DNA of 50,689 nucleotides from an uncultured Candidatus Melainabacteria bacterium (GTDB taxonomy: Bacteria > Cyanobacteriota > Vampirovibrionia > Gastranaerophilales > Gastranaerophilaceae), in NCBI GenBank assembly GCA_934675685.1, contig CAKURL010000010.1:1-50689 (forward strand), written 5' to 3'. Made by a program: the position numbers and the translations under genes. Shown here piece after piece: positions 1 through 8,793 of this stretch (positions are counted from its first letter, which is position 1; the number at the start of each line of letters is the position of its first letter). The notes under the pieces were generated by a model. That model was not told the DNA's origin. It worked only from the letters and a program-made list of their open reading frames with translations, and did no database searches.

Positions 1-1083
1 GAATTGCATATCTTTTTTGTTGTTTGCTTTGATGGAGCCTGATTCTTTATACCTCCAATGCGCTGCGACCCCATATTCTGCGACTTCGTGCATTTTATGG
101 GTTCTGATTTGAATTTCTACGGGTTTATTTTTTGCCCCGATTACAGAAGTGTGCAAAGAGCGGTATAAGTTGCCTTTTGGCATAGCGATGTAGTCTTTAA
201 AGCGTCCTGGGATTGGTTTAAAAAGTTGGTGAATTATCCCTAAGACTTGATAGCATTCTGCTTCTGTATCCACAATCACGCGCACTGCCGTGATGTCGTA
301 AAGTTGGTCAAAAGACACATTTAAGCGCTTCATTTTATTATAAATTGAATAATAATGTTTTGCCCTTCCTTTGATTGTTGCTTTGAGCTTGTTTTTTTCA
401 AGTTCTTTTTTAATTGTGTCAATCAAAGAATGGATTGCCGTGTCTCTCATGGCTTTTGTTTCGGACACAAGCTTTGCGATTTCATAATATTTTTCTGGGT
501 TTAAATATCTTAAAGATAAATCTTCAAGCTCTGCTTTGATTTTCCCCATACCAAGGCGATTAGCTAAAGGAGCAAAGATATCAAGCGTTTCTTGGGCAAT
601 TTTTTTCTGTTTGGCTGCTGCCATATAAGACAAAGTCCTCATGTTGTGCAGTCTGTCTGCTAATTTTAAAATGACAACTCTGATATCTTGCGCCATTGCG
701 ATAAACATTCTTCTAAAATTTTCTGCTTGGCGCTCTTCTTTGGATTTAAATTGATATTTTCCTAGCTTTGTGACCCCTTGGACAAGGTTTACAACATCTT
801 TTCCAAATTTTTCTTCCATTTCTTCTGGGGTAGTGGGCGTGTCTTCTAAGACGTCGTGCAAAAAAGCAGCTATAATTGTGTCTTTATCTAATTTTAAATC
901 TACAAGAATTTTTGCAACTTCTACAGGGTGCATGATATATGGCTCTTGCGAAACGCGAAATTGCCCGTCATGGAGCTTTTTTGCCCATTCATAAGCAGAA
1001 GTTATGAGCTCAATATCTTCTTGCGGTCTTTTTTGTTTATATAATTCGTTTTTTATTTCTTCAAAAGTTTTTTCGTACGTCAT
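1..1083 (-). CDS. spoT: RelA/SpoT-family (p)ppGpp synthetase/hydrolase, N-terminal 361 residues (cut by window edge)
   Basis: My translation of the minus strand from the ATG at 1083 stays open to base 1. Residues about 45-150 form an HD hydrolase domain with the intact pair in FLHDVLEDT and the downstream KLADRLHNMRT. Residues from about 250 hold the start of the synthetase domain (YDITAVRVIV, GRFKDYIAMPKGN, YRSLHTSVIG). Both active-site signatures look intact, so a bifunctional enzyme that makes and degrades ppGpp in the stringent response is likely. The C-terminal TGS and ACT regions lie outside the window. A Shine-Dalgarno-like AAGGGG sits just before the start and a TATAAT lies at 1102-1107 on the same strand. 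It is divergent from the DUF167 gene. Confidence 0.93.
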   Translation of the reverse strand, partial: MTYEKTFEEIKNELYKQKRPQEDIELITSAYEWAKKLHDGQFRVSQEPYIMHPVEVAKILVDLKLDKDTIIAAFLHDVLEDTPTTPEEMEEKFGKDVVNLVQGVTKLGKYQFKSKEERQAENFRRMFIAMAQDIRVVILKLADRLHNMRTLSYMAAAKQKKIAQETLDIFAPLANRLGMGKIKAELEDLSLRYLNPEKYYEIAKLVSETKAMRDTAIHSLIDTIKKELEKNKLKATIKGRAKHYYSIYNKMKRLNVSFDQLYDITAVRVIVDTEAECYQVLGIIHQLFKPIPGRFKDYIAMPKGNLYRSLHTSVIGAKNKPVEIQIRTHKMHEVAEYGVAAHWRYKESGSIKANNKKDMQF

Positions 1084-1153
1084 AATACCCCTTGTGTTGC
1101 TATTATACTCTTTTTTGTCAAATTTTAGACTAGATTATATGTTGTATTTTTGA

Positions 1154-1159
1154 TATCAT
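1154..1159 (+). promoter_or_regulatory. Extended -10 (TGA-TATCAT) 7 nt before the DUF167 ATG
   Basis: TATCAT at 1154-1159 is preceded by TG at 1151-1152. Only seven bases separate it from the ATG, so transcription would begin at or within a base or two of the start codon. No ribosome binding site fits between them. Confidence 0.45.
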
Positions 1160-1166
1160 AAGTAAG

Positions 1167-1445
1167 ATGGAAGAGAATATTCAAAACCTAGAAGAATTAA
1201 AAGAATTAATCAAAAATAAAGATGAAATAAAATTCAAAATTAAAGTCGTGGCTAATTCTAAAAACAACAACATTGAATTTTTAGAAGATTTTGTGAAGAT
1301 AAAAATCAAACAAAGAGCAATCGAAGGCAAAGCAAACAAGGCAATCATAGAATATCTTAGCGAAGAGATTAAAATCCCCAAAAGTAAAATTTCAATTTCT
1401 TCCGGCGAAAAATCATCATTAAAAACGATAAAAATAATCAAATAA
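1167..1445 (+). CDS. DUF167 (YggU-family) protein
   Basis: This 92-residue protein carries the family core: KFKIKVVANSKNN, then VKIKIKQRAIEGKANKA, and a C-terminal KIPKSKISISSGEKSS. The Gly-Lys-Ala-Asn and Ser-Gly-Glu-Lys-Ser signatures are typical of DUF167, a small alpha/beta fold of unknown biochemical role found in all domains. About 15 N-terminal residues extend beyond the usual domain. There is no Shine-Dalgarno sequence and the -10-like box ends seven bases before the ATG. The gene stands alone between divergent spoT and the HD-GYP gene. Confidence 0.85.
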   Translation: MEENIQNLEELKELIKNKDEIKFKIKVVANSKNNNIEFLEDFVKIKIKQRAIEGKANKAIIEYLSEEIKIPKSKISISSGEKSSLKTIKIIK

Positions 1446-1531
1446 ATTTGTTTAATTTTTGTAAAGAAAACTTAAAAAAATGGCACTTTTTTTATTTAGG
1501 TTTTTTATTTAAGCTATAAGAAAGGCTAGTT

Positions 1532-3394
1532 GTGGAAAAAGATAAAACAAAAGAATTTTCTTCTATAATTTCCAATATCAATCCAAACGGGAACATGATT
1601 TCAAACCCCATTGAAACCAAAAAAATCATGCCATTAAACATGAAAACTTCTTCTAATAGGCTTTATGGTGGATATGTAAACAACAATGTTTCTCAAAAAA
1701 CAGAGATTGACTATGCCAAAATTTTGAAGATTTTGAATGCTTGTTTTGTAAACCAAAACGACCCAAACAATTTGTTTTATGAAATAAACAACAATATCTC
1801 AACAAAATTTGACTTAAACTATTGCGCTTTAGGCTTGTTTAACCAAATTTCTAACTACATCGATATCAAATTAATCGATAGAGTAGGCGCTTCTTATAAT
1901 ACAAAAATTTTATTAAATGACGAAGATAATATAATAGTTAAAGCATATTTAACAAAAAAAGTCCAAGTTTGCTCAAATAGCGACTTTTTGAAGTTGACAT
2001 GTTTATCTAATATCTTGTCTCAAGGGGCGATTATTGTTCCTTTAATCGCGAACAGCGAATGCTTGGGTGTGTTTATTTTTTCTGATAACAATAACAACCA
2101 ATACATCGAATTTTATAAATTAATCTCAAATTATTTTGCTATTTTCTATAAAAACAAAGTCTTGTCTGCTCTTGTGGATAAAAACACAGATATTGATTCT
2201 TTGAGCGGTTTGTCCAACCATAAAAAGCTTCAAGAAGACTTGGCTGTTGAAATTCAAAATGCAAATCAATCAAACAAAAACCTTGCTTTTTGTATTGTTG
2301 ATATTGCAAATATTTCTGAAATAAATAACGAATTAGGACACTCAAAAGGCGACATTGTAATCAAAGAAGTTGCAAAAAAAATCAAGAAAAACGTTCGAAA
2401 TACGGACGTCTTGGGCCGCTTTGCGGGAGACAAGATTGCAATTGTTATGCCTGATACATCAATTGATGAAGCAAAATATGTTTGCGAATTTCTTTTGTAT
2501 AACTTGTCTTGTGCGATGTTTGACGACATTGGGCAGTTGAAATTCTCTTGCGGAATTTCGATGTTCCCAGATTCTTCGGATAGACAAGATAAATTGGTCT
2601 TGTTGGCGCAACAAGCTCTAATGGCGGCAAAAGCAAAAAGAATTCAAACAGGCCAATCAGAAATCGTTGCGACTTGCGACTTTAATTTCTGGGATACAGA
2701 TAATATGAAAAGTATCGCACAAGTGCTTTCAAAGAAACACGCGAGCCTTGGCGCGAGCGCTTCATCTGGTTTTGAAGAAGAATTAATTAAACAATTCCAC
2801 TCAGAAGAATTTTTGACAAACGAACACTTACTTGATGTTGTATCTTCTTTGGTAAACACAATTGATGCAAAAGATACATATACAAAAGGGCACTCTGCCG
2901 CGGTTTCAAGATATTCTGAAGCGCTTGCTCGTGCTTGCAACTTGCCTGCGGACGAAGTTGAGCGCATAAAACTAGGCGCTTTGCTTCATGACATAGGAAA
3001 AATCGGAATTCCAGAGCAAGTTTTAAGAAAACCTACAAAATTGTCTGATGAAGAATGGGCAATTATGAAACAGCACCCTGCAATAGGCGCGGATAAGGTT
3101 TTAAAACCAAACAAATCTTTGCATGATTTAATCCCAATTGTAAAATATCACCACGAACACATTGATGGCTCAGGCTATCCTTATGGCTTAAAAGGAGATG
3201 AAATTCCTCTTGCTGCAAGAATTGTAGCTGTGGCTGACGCATACCATGCCTTAGTTTCAGATAGACCATACAGAAAAGGTATGCCAATTGCTAAAGCTTG
3301 CGAAATCTTGAAAATGGGCGCAGATGTTCAATGGGACAGAGAACTTGTTAGAAAATTCATCACATTAGCCCCAAGTTTGGCGACAAACATTTAA
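1532..3394 (+). CDS. GAF-like / degenerate GGDEF / HD-GYP signalling protein
   Basis: Translation starts at GTG 1532 with a GAAAGG ribosome binding site just upstream. Residues about 60-215 look like a GAF sensory domain. Residues about 220-375 are GGDEF-like, but the signature loop reads RFAGDKIAIVMP instead of RFGGDEF, so the catalytic acid is a lysine and cyclase activity is unlikely. Residues about 430-610 are an intact HD-GYP phosphodiesterase with LLHDIGKIGIP, HHEHIDGSGYP and VADAYHALVSDRPYR. The likely role is hydrolysis of cyclic dinucleotides under control of a ligand bound by the GAF or GGDEF-like domain. There is no transmembrane segment, so it is cytoplasmic. The GGDEF-like domain may serve as a GTP-sensing or dimerising module, which is inference. 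Confidence 0.9.
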   Translation: MEKDKTKEFSSIISNINPNGNMISNPIETKKIMPLNMKTSSNRLYGGYVNNNVSQKTEIDYAKILKILNACFVNQNDPNNLFYEINNNISTKFDLNYCALGLFNQISNYIDIKLIDRVGASYNTKILLNDEDNIIVKAYLTKKVQVCSNSDFLKLTCLSNILSQGAIIVPLIANSECLGVFIFSDNNNNQYIEFYKLISNYFAIFYKNKVLSALVDKNTDIDSLSGLSNHKKLQEDLAVEIQNANQSNKNLAFCIVDIANISEINNELGHSKGDIVIKEVAKKIKKNVRNTDVLGRFAGDKIAIVMPDTSIDEAKYVCEFLLYNLSCAMFDDIGQLKFSCGISMFPDSSDRQDKLVLLAQQALMAAKAKRIQTGQSEIVATCDFNFWDTDNMKSIAQVLSKKHASLGASASSGFEEELIKQFHSEEFLTNEHLLDVVSSLVNTIDAKDTYTKGHSAAVSRYSEALARACNLPADEVERIKLGALLHDIGKIGIPEQVLRKPTKLSDEEWAIMKQHPAIGADKVLKPNKSLHDLIPIVKYHHEHIDGSGYPYGLKGDEIPLAARIVAVADAYHALVSDRPYRKGMPIAKACEILKMGADVQWDRELVRKFITLAPSLATNI

Positions 3395-3412
3395 TTTAAG
3401 CAAAAATTATGC

Positions 3413-3418
3413 TAAAAT
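3413..3418 (+). promoter_or_regulatory. Extended -10 (TGC-TAAAAT) 6 nt before the radA ATG
   Basis: TAAAAT at 3413-3418 is preceded by TG at 3410-3411. Six bases separate it from the ATG of radA, which predicts a leaderless mRNA. The identical TGCTAAAAT-N6-ATG arrangement occurs at the tag pseudogene. Confidence 0.5.
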
Positions 3419-3424
3419 TTTTCT

Positions 3425-4825
3425 ATGGCTAAAATGAAATCGAAATGGGTATGCCAAAATTGCGGCTATGAAACAGTTTCATACTTAGGGCGCTGCCCCG
3501 AGTGCGGAAATTTTGGCACATTAGTGGAAGAAGTAGAGCTTCAAGCTCCAAAGCAAGAAAATTCAAAACCATCAAATTTGGTTTTGAGCTCTTCTAAAAT
3601 TACAAAAATAAACGAAATTGAAATTGATTCAAAAATCAGAATTAAAACAAAAATAGAAGAGCTGGATAGAGTCCTAGGGGGCGGCTTTGTGCAGGGTTCT
3701 TTGGTGCTTTTGGCGGGTGATCCTGGGATAGGGAAGTCGACTTTGGTCTTGCAGACGACAAAAAATGTTTCTGAAGCAAAGATAAACGACGAAAAAATAA
3801 AAACTCTTTATGTTTGCGCAGAAGAAAGCCCAAGCCAAGTGAAATTAAGGGCAAAAAGGCTCGATGTTGCGCCTGATAATTTATATTTAACAAATCAAAC
3901 TTGCCTTGACGAAATAATTCTTCAAATCGAAGAATTAAAACCTAATTTTTTAATTGTAGATAGTATCCAAAGTGTCTTTTGCTCGGGCATTTCTTCTTCT
4001 TGCGGAAGTGTTTCTCAAATAAGAGAATGCACGAATGCTCTAATGCGAATAGCAAAACAAAAAAATATTACGACAATCATAATAGGCCACGTCACAAAAG
4101 AAGGAAATATCGCAGGGCCAAAGGTCTTAGAGCACATGGTGGATTGTGTTATAAATTTTGAAGGAGATAAATATAAGCACTATCGCATTTTAAGATGTAT
4201 CAAAAACCGCTTTGGAACGATAAGCGAAGTGGGCGTTTTTAAGATGGAAGATGATGGCTTGATTGAAATCAACTCTCCTTCCCAAATGCTTTTAGAACAA
4301 AAAGACGAAAATGCTTCGGGCTCAAGCGTCGTGGCGACTCTAGAAGGAAGCAGAATTTTTCTCCATGAAATTCAAGCTTTAGTGGGTTCAACTAACTATT
4401 CAAACCCAAGAAGAGTGGCTGTGGGGATTGAATATAACAGGCTTTTACAGATAATCGCAGTCTTAGAGAAAAAAGTCGGGCTAAATTTATCTAAACAAGA
4501 TGTTTATGTAAATGTTGTGGGTGGTTTGGATATAATAGAGCCCAGCTATGATCTTGCTTTGGCTTTATCTGTGATTAGCTCTTTAAGGGATATTCCAATT
4601 AAAAACACAACAATTATCATAGGCGAAATCGGGCTTTTGGGCGAAATCCGCTATGTTGATAACATCGAAAGGCGCTTAAGGGAAGCCTTTAAACTGGGCT
4701 TTACTACAGCTATTATTCCAAAAGTTAGTGACAAAAATTATTCTAAAATCAAAGACATAGGAATAGAAATCAAACAAGTTTCTAAATTAACTCAAGCTAT
4801 AGCTTTAGCTTTTGGGCAAAATTAG
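3425..4825 (+). CDS. radA: DNA repair protein RadA
   Basis: This 466-residue protein has the full RadA architecture. An N-terminal zinc finger (CQNCGY ... CPECGNFG) is followed by a RecA-like ATPase with Walker A GDPGIGKST, the RadA-specific KNRFGT motif and a C-terminal Lon-protease-like domain (VNVVGGLDIIEPSYDLALAL, GEIGLLGEIR). RadA is a DnaB-like helicase that promotes branch migration in recombinational repair. Length is normal. It appears leaderless. The gene ends on the base before the convergent neighbour's stop begins. Confidence 0.96.
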   Translation: MAKMKSKWVCQNCGYETVSYLGRCPECGNFGTLVEEVELQAPKQENSKPSNLVLSSSKITKINEIEIDSKIRIKTKIEELDRVLGGGFVQGSLVLLAGDPGIGKSTLVLQTTKNVSEAKINDEKIKTLYVCAEESPSQVKLRAKRLDVAPDNLYLTNQTCLDEIILQIEELKPNFLIVDSIQSVFCSGISSSCGSVSQIRECTNALMRIAKQKNITTIIIGHVTKEGNIAGPKVLEHMVDCVINFEGDKYKHYRILRCIKNRFGTISEVGVFKMEDDGLIEINSPSQMLLEQKDENASGSSVVATLEGSRIFLHEIQALVGSTNYSNPRRVAVGIEYNRLLQIIAVLEKKVGLNLSKQDVYVNVVGGLDIIEPSYDLALALSVISSLRDIPIKNTTIIIGEIGLLGEIRYVDNIERRLREAFKLGFTTAIIPKVSDKNYSKIKDIGIEIKQVSKLTQAIALAFGQN

Positions 4826-5128
4826 CTATAGTTTCAGGCATGTTTTTAAATAACTTATTTTTTGCATTTTTGTTTCATACAAAAATTGAACAAAATCTAG
4901 GTATTCTCTAAATTTGGAACACAAAGTTATGTTGATTTCAAAACCGTCTGCGCAAAATGGCTCGTAGTCATAAATCACATAATTGTTATATTTGCTTTTC
5001 CATTCTTTTTTCTCGATTTTACATCGACATTCCCAAGCCAGCTTCTCGAGCCATGGTATCAAGTCTTTGGAGACATTTTTGAATTCGTTTGAAAAATATT
5101 GTTCTTGACCTACATTATTTAAAAGCAT
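4826..5128 (-). CDS. Hypothetical 100-residue protein
   Basis: I do not recognise this protein. It is soluble, rich in aromatic and acidic residues, and has cysteines at CRCKIEKK, FCADGFE and TLCSKF. A GAGG ribosome binding site lies upstream of the ATG, embedded in the arm of a stem-loop at 5136-5175 whose T-run overlaps the start. Translation or readthrough from the gene above may therefore be limited. It abuts the convergent radA stop with no spacer. It could be a small regulatory or accessory protein; no function is assigned. Confidence 0.6.
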   Translation of the reverse strand: MLLNNVGQEQYFSNEFKNVSKDLIPWLEKLAWECRCKIEKKEWKSKYNNYVIYDYEPFCADGFEINITLCSKFREYLDFVQFLYETKMQKISYLKTCLKL

Positions 5129-5135
5129 AAAAAAC

Positions 5136-5175
5136 CTCGCGATAATATTATTTATAATTTAAAATATTTCGCGAG
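5136..5175. terminator. Bidirectional stem-loop terminator
   Basis: Arms CTCGCGA (5136-5142) and TCGCGAG (5169-5175) pair, and the stem extends inward through AATATT with one bulged base. Both outer sides carry T-runs on their own strand (ATTTTT on plus, GTTTTTT on minus). On the minus strand it follows the EF-hand gene and immediately precedes the start of the 100-residue gene. Confidence 0.7.
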
Positions 5176-5221
5176 ATTTTTAATTATGCTTTTGTCTTAT
5201 TAAAAATTGGCTCTTTTATTA

Positions 5222-5641
5222 TTATGCTTCAAAAGAAATAGCGTCGCCGATTTTTGGCTTGTTTGAAGCTCCACAAAATCTTTCTTCTTGGTCTTTTAGC
5301 CCTGTTCTTTCGTAGATTACTCCTGTCACCATTGGAGACAAAATTTGTTTATCCCCTCTTTTTAAGACTTTTTGTGAAATGATTTCAGCACCTCTTTCCC
5401 AGATGGAAATTTTGCCATCTGAATTTAAATCCAAAAGGCTCGCATCACTTGAATCTTTATGGTGCAATTTTGCATAGCTATCAATGCTTAAATGAAGCTT
5501 TGGAGTGTGAGTCTTTCCTTTTTCTCCGCAAGCTTTTGAAGCAGCTTTTGAGTTGAATTCTTTAAAAGCTTTCTTGATTGCAGCTTTTGTTTCTTTTTGA
5601 TAGTTAAAATGAGCATGGCTTGCTCCAATTTGCATCGTCAT
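5222..5641 (-). CDS. Small protein with one EF-hand-like calcium loop
   Basis: This 139-residue protein has a single loop, DLNSDGKISIWE, at about residues 72-83. It matches the D-x-N-x-D-G-x-I-x-x-x-E pattern of EF-hand and dockerin-type calcium sites. No signal peptide or membrane segment is evident. The N-terminal half is rich in Lys and Ala and predicted helical. AAAGGTG lies seven bases before the ATG. I cannot place it in a named family. Only one loop is present, so a paired EF-hand would require dimerisation. Confidence 0.7.
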   Translation of the reverse strand: MTMQIGASHAHFNYQKETKAAIKKAFKEFNSKAASKACGEKGKTHTPKLHLSIDSYAKLHHKDSSDASLLDLNSDGKISIWERGAEIISQKVLKRGDKQILSPMVTGVIYERTGLKDQEERFCGASNKPKIGDAISFEA

Positions 5642-5747
5642 TATTTATCACCTTTCAACACTATATTATATTTTTATCAACACGAATATTATATTTGACA
5701 ATATATCAAAAACACCTAAAAAATAAAATTGCTACAATTTTAAAAAA

Positions 5748-6389
5748 TTATTCTAAATCTTTTTTTGTCGTGATTTTGATGTTTTTATTTTTGTTATCGA
5801 TTATATAAACGCTCTTGCCATAGGCTTCTGCCATAGAAGAATCGTCTGTAAAGTTTGGGCTATCTTTATATTTTTCGTGGATTTTTAAAATTAAATCAAA
5901 AGAAAAAGCTTGCGGAGTTTGCGCTTGGAAGATTTGTTTTCTATCTAGAGTTTTTATGATTTTCCCATTTTCCACCATTTTTATCGTATCTACAGCCATT
6001 TGGCCCACGACAACCGCCCCTTTTTCAAAAGTTAAATCAATAGTTTTTTTGATTGTGTCTTTGTCTATAAAAGGCCTTGCGCCATCATGGATTAAGACGA
6101 CGTCTGTTTTTTTGATTGTCTTAAGCCCGTTGTAGACGCTTTTTTGGCGAGTTTCTCCGGCATGAGCAAAAGTTATTTTTTCGCCAAATTTTTCATATAA
6201 TTTTGAATTTTTAATTGTTTCTACAATATCTTCTTTTGCTGGAATTACAATCAAAGAAGAAAATTCTAAAAATTTTGAAATAGTGTGCTCTATGACTGTT
6301 AGATTTCCAATTTTTTCTAACAATTTATTTGAACCAAAGCGCGTGGAGTTTCCTCCTGAAGTGATTATTGTTGTGACTATTTTATTCAA
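5748..6389 (-). CDS. ispD: 2-C-methyl-D-erythritol 4-phosphate cytidylyltransferase (IspD)
   Basis: The enzyme converts MEP and CTP to CDP-ME in the non-mevalonate isoprenoid pathway. Visible motifs are the N-terminal nucleotide loop TSGGNSTRFG, LIHDGARPF, the AVDTIK segment, and the TPQAF...D region. Its 213 residues are slightly short for the family but complete. The start is TTG at 6387-6389, inside the end of thiL; the reading frames overlap by eight bases, so translation is probably coupled. It is last in the minus-strand run from cpaE. Confidence 0.93.
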   Translation of the reverse strand: MNKIVTTIITSGGNSTRFGSNKLLEKIGNLTVIEHTISKFLEFSSLIVIPAKEDIVETIKNSKLYEKFGEKITFAHAGETRQKSVYNGLKTIKKTDVVLIHDGARPFIDKDTIKKTIDLTFEKGAVVVGQMAVDTIKMVENGKIIKTLDRKQIFQAQTPQAFSFDLILKIHEKYKDSPNFTDDSSMAEAYGKSVYIIDNKNKNIKITTKKDLE

Positions 6390-7266
6390 AATGTTTATAT
6401 TCCTTTTTTTCTATTTCTTCTTTTGAAAGCTCGATGTCGTCTATAAAAACACCTTCGCCTTTTTCTACTTTTCCAATTATAACTATATCTTTATTTTCTA
6501 AAATATCTTCTTTTCTGGCGCAAATCACAAGATTATAGTCTTCTCCTCCAAATAATACTAAGTCTTTTTCTTCTATTTTTCTTGGAATTTTGTCATATTC
6601 AACTGAAATTTTTACTTTGCTTTTTTTGGAGATTTGATACAAGCAATCAGCTAAGCTATCAGAAGAATCCATCATAGCATAAGGAGAATTTGTTTTTGCC
6701 ATATAATCTGCTATTTTTGGATATAAAATAGGAACTTTATGGATATTTATAAATTCGCTTTCTTTAATTCCTTTTTGAAGCTCTAATAATCCTTTGGCGC
6801 TTGAGCCAAAAAACCCCTTAACGCCCACTAAATAGCCTTCTTTTGCATTTTTTCTTGAAGAGATGTTTCTATTTTTTGTGCTTGCAAAAACAGTTATGTT
6901 TATAAAAATCTTTTCGCTTTTTGTGAGGTCTCCTCCGATGATTTTAAAATCAAATTCTTTTGAAATCAAATTTGTTTCTTTATAAAATTCTTCTATAAAG
7001 TCTTTGTTGAAGTTTCCTGAAAGCGCTATGGTTGCATATTTTATTTTCCCTCCTGAAGCGATGGCGTCAGAAATATTTACCAAAAAAGCTTTTCTTGCAA
7101 TTTCGCTTGCTGTCGTAAATTTTCTTGAAAAATGGACGTCCTCGACTAAAGTATCAGTCGAAACGCACAAATTTTCTTCTTTTAAAAAAGCGCAATCGTC
7201 CCCAAGGAAGCTATTATCTTCAAGGTTTTTATTTATTATTTCTAAAAATTCAAATTCTTTATTCAT
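6382..7266 (-). CDS. thiL: Thiamine-monophosphate kinase (ThiL)
   Basis: ThiL phosphorylates thiamine monophosphate to the active cofactor diphosphate. The 294-residue product shows the AIR-synthetase-like fold signatures: FLGDDCAFL near the N terminus, STDTLVEDVHF, NISDAIASGG, IIGGDLTKS, MDSSDSLADCL and FGGEDYNLV. All metal-binding acidic clusters appear present. It begins four bases after the aroQ stop and overlaps ispD by eight bases. The product cofactor is needed by the PFOR encoded downstream in the window, although the two are not in one operon. Confidence 0.94.
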   Translation of the reverse strand: MNKEFEFLEIINKNLEDNSFLGDDCAFLKEENLCVSTDTLVEDVHFSRKFTTASEIARKAFLVNISDAIASGGKIKYATIALSGNFNKDFIEEFYKETNLISKEFDFKIIGGDLTKSEKIFINITVFASTKNRNISSRKNAKEGYLVGVKGFFGSSAKGLLELQKGIKESEFINIHKVPILYPKIADYMAKTNSPYAMMDSSDSLADCLYQISKKSKVKISVEYDKIPRKIEEKDLVLFGGEDYNLVICARKEDILENKDIVIIGKVEKGEGVFIDDIELSKEEIEKKEYKHFE

Positions 7267-7270
7267 TTTC

Positions 7271-7723
7271 TTAGTTTAAATTTAAACATAACCCCAAAAG
7301 AGCCATTTTATAGCTATCTTTTTGAAAACCTGAAACTGTCCCAATCGCGCTTGGTGAAATATAAGAGATTTTTCTAAAATCTTCTCTGGAGTTTACATTA
7401 GATAAATGAACTTCTACCGTTTTTATCCCTATTCCTTTAATAGCGTCAGAAATCGCGATGCTTGTGTGGGTATAGGCAGCTGGGTTTATGATGAGCGCGT
7501 CAAAGTTTTCTTCTTTTGTTTTATGGATTTTTTCTATGATTTCTCCTTCAAAGTTCGATTGGAAAAATTCTAATTCAATGTTTTTAGAGTATAAGTTTGA
7601 AAGTGTTTTTGAAAATTCAACAAGCTCTTGATTGATGTCTTGAAGAGTTGTTTTTCCATATATTTCAGGCTCTCTTGTCCCTAATAGATTTAAATTTGGT
7701 CCATTGATTACTAGAATTTTCAT
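7271..7723 (-). CDS. aroQ: Type II 3-dehydroquinate dehydratase
   Basis: This enzyme catalyses the third step of the shikimate pathway. Its 150 residues match the dodecameric type II family: INGPNLNLLGTREPEIYG with the catalytic tyrosine, FFQSNFEGEIIEKIH, INPAAYTHTSIA, and VEVHLSNVNSREDFR with the conserved His. The ATG overlaps the ribD stop as ATGA, so translation is coupled. Confidence 0.96.
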   Translation of the reverse strand: MKILVINGPNLNLLGTREPEIYGKTTLQDINQELVEFSKTLSNLYSKNIELEFFQSNFEGEIIEKIHKTKEENFDALIINPAAYTHTSIAISDAIKGIGIKTVEVHLSNVNSREDFRKISYISPSAIGTVSGFQKDSYKMALLGLCLNLN

Positions 7724-8793
7724 TTTTTTATTTTCCCATTGATTAAAATGTCGTCTTTAAAGCGCTTTAGTTTTATATCTTCTAATTTTATACAATCTTC
7801 GACTTCTTTGCAAATTAAATTGTCGACAAAATTAAGCCCCGAGCCAAAAATCTTTGGCGCCAAAAAAAGATTGATTTCATCAACTTCTTTGTTTTTTAAA
7901 AGCAAAGAATTAAAGCCGCAGCCGGCTTCTATCATAATTGAATAAATATTTTTTTTATATAATTCTTTAAATAATTCGCTAAAATCTCCTGTGAAAGGAA
8001 TTTTTTCAATAAAAGAAGGAATTTTTATATCTGAATTATTTATTAAAATAATCCTTGTTTTGTCGTCATTAAAGACATTAAAGCTCAAAGGAATTTTGTT
8101 ATTTGGGTCAAAAATAATTCTCGTTGGAGATTTTTTATTCTTTAATCTCACATTCAGCCTTGGGTTGTCTTTTAAAATTGTCCCAGAAGCAGACATAATT
8201 CCACAATATTCGCTTCTTAGCTTTTGAACATATTTTCTTGAAAGCTCGTTTGTAATCCATTTGGATTTTTCTTCTTTTGTTGCGATTTTAGAATCCAAAG
8301 TCGTTGCAGTTTTTAACATCACATAAGGTTTTTTTTCTAAAATATTTTTTAGAAAAACTTTGTTTAGTTCTTTCGCTTCTTTTTCTAAAACCCCTAAAAC
8401 GACTTCAATCCCCGCTTTTTTTAGCTTTTCTATTCCCCCTCCTTGGACTTTTGGGTTTGGGTCTTTCATCGCGATTACTACTTTTTTAAAACCGGATTTA
8501 ATTATCAAATCGGCACAAGGAGGCGTTTTTCCAAAGTGCGAACAAGGCTCAAGATTTACAACTATTGTTTTTCCTTTTGTATTGCCAAAAGAATTATTTA
8601 TAGCTTCCACTTCTGCGTGGTTTTTTCCATATTTTTTGTGATAGCCAAAAGAAATTATTTCGTCTTTTTCTTCGTCATATATAACAGCGCCCACAAAAGG
8701 ATTTGGCATATTTTCGCCTTTTGATAATTTGGCGAGGCGAAAACATTTTCTCATTAATTTTTCATATTTTTCGAAACTAGAACAAGTTTCCAT
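7720..8793 (-). CDS. ribD: Bifunctional riboflavin deaminase/reductase RibD
   Basis: RibD carries out the deaminase and reductase steps of riboflavin synthesis. The N-terminal deaminase domain has the zinc motif HAEVEAI and PCSHFGKTPPC. The C-terminal reductase domain includes TATTLDSKIAT, SGTILKDNPRLNVR and IMIEAGCGFNSLLL. I chose the ATG at 8793 over the TTG at 8799; either start lies inside the 3' end of the cpaF-like gene, giving an overlap of about 17-23 bases. Other riboflavin genes are not in the window. Confidence 0.93.
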   Translation of the reverse strand: METCSSFEKYEKLMRKCFRLAKLSKGENMPNPFVGAVIYDEEKDEIISFGYHKKYGKNHAEVEAINNSFGNTKGKTIVVNLEPCSHFGKTPPCADLIIKSGFKKVVIAMKDPNPKVQGGGIEKLKKAGIEVVLGVLEKEAKELNKVFLKNILEKKPYVMLKTATTLDSKIATKEEKSKWITNELSRKYVQKLRSEYCGIMSASGTILKDNPRLNVRLKNKKSPTRIIFDPNNKIPLSFNVFNDDKTRIILINNSDIKIPSFIEKIPFTGDFSELFKELYKKNIYSIMIEAGCGFNSLLLKNKEVDEINLFLAPKIFGSGLNFVDNLICKEVEDCIKLEDIKLKRFKDDILINGKIKK

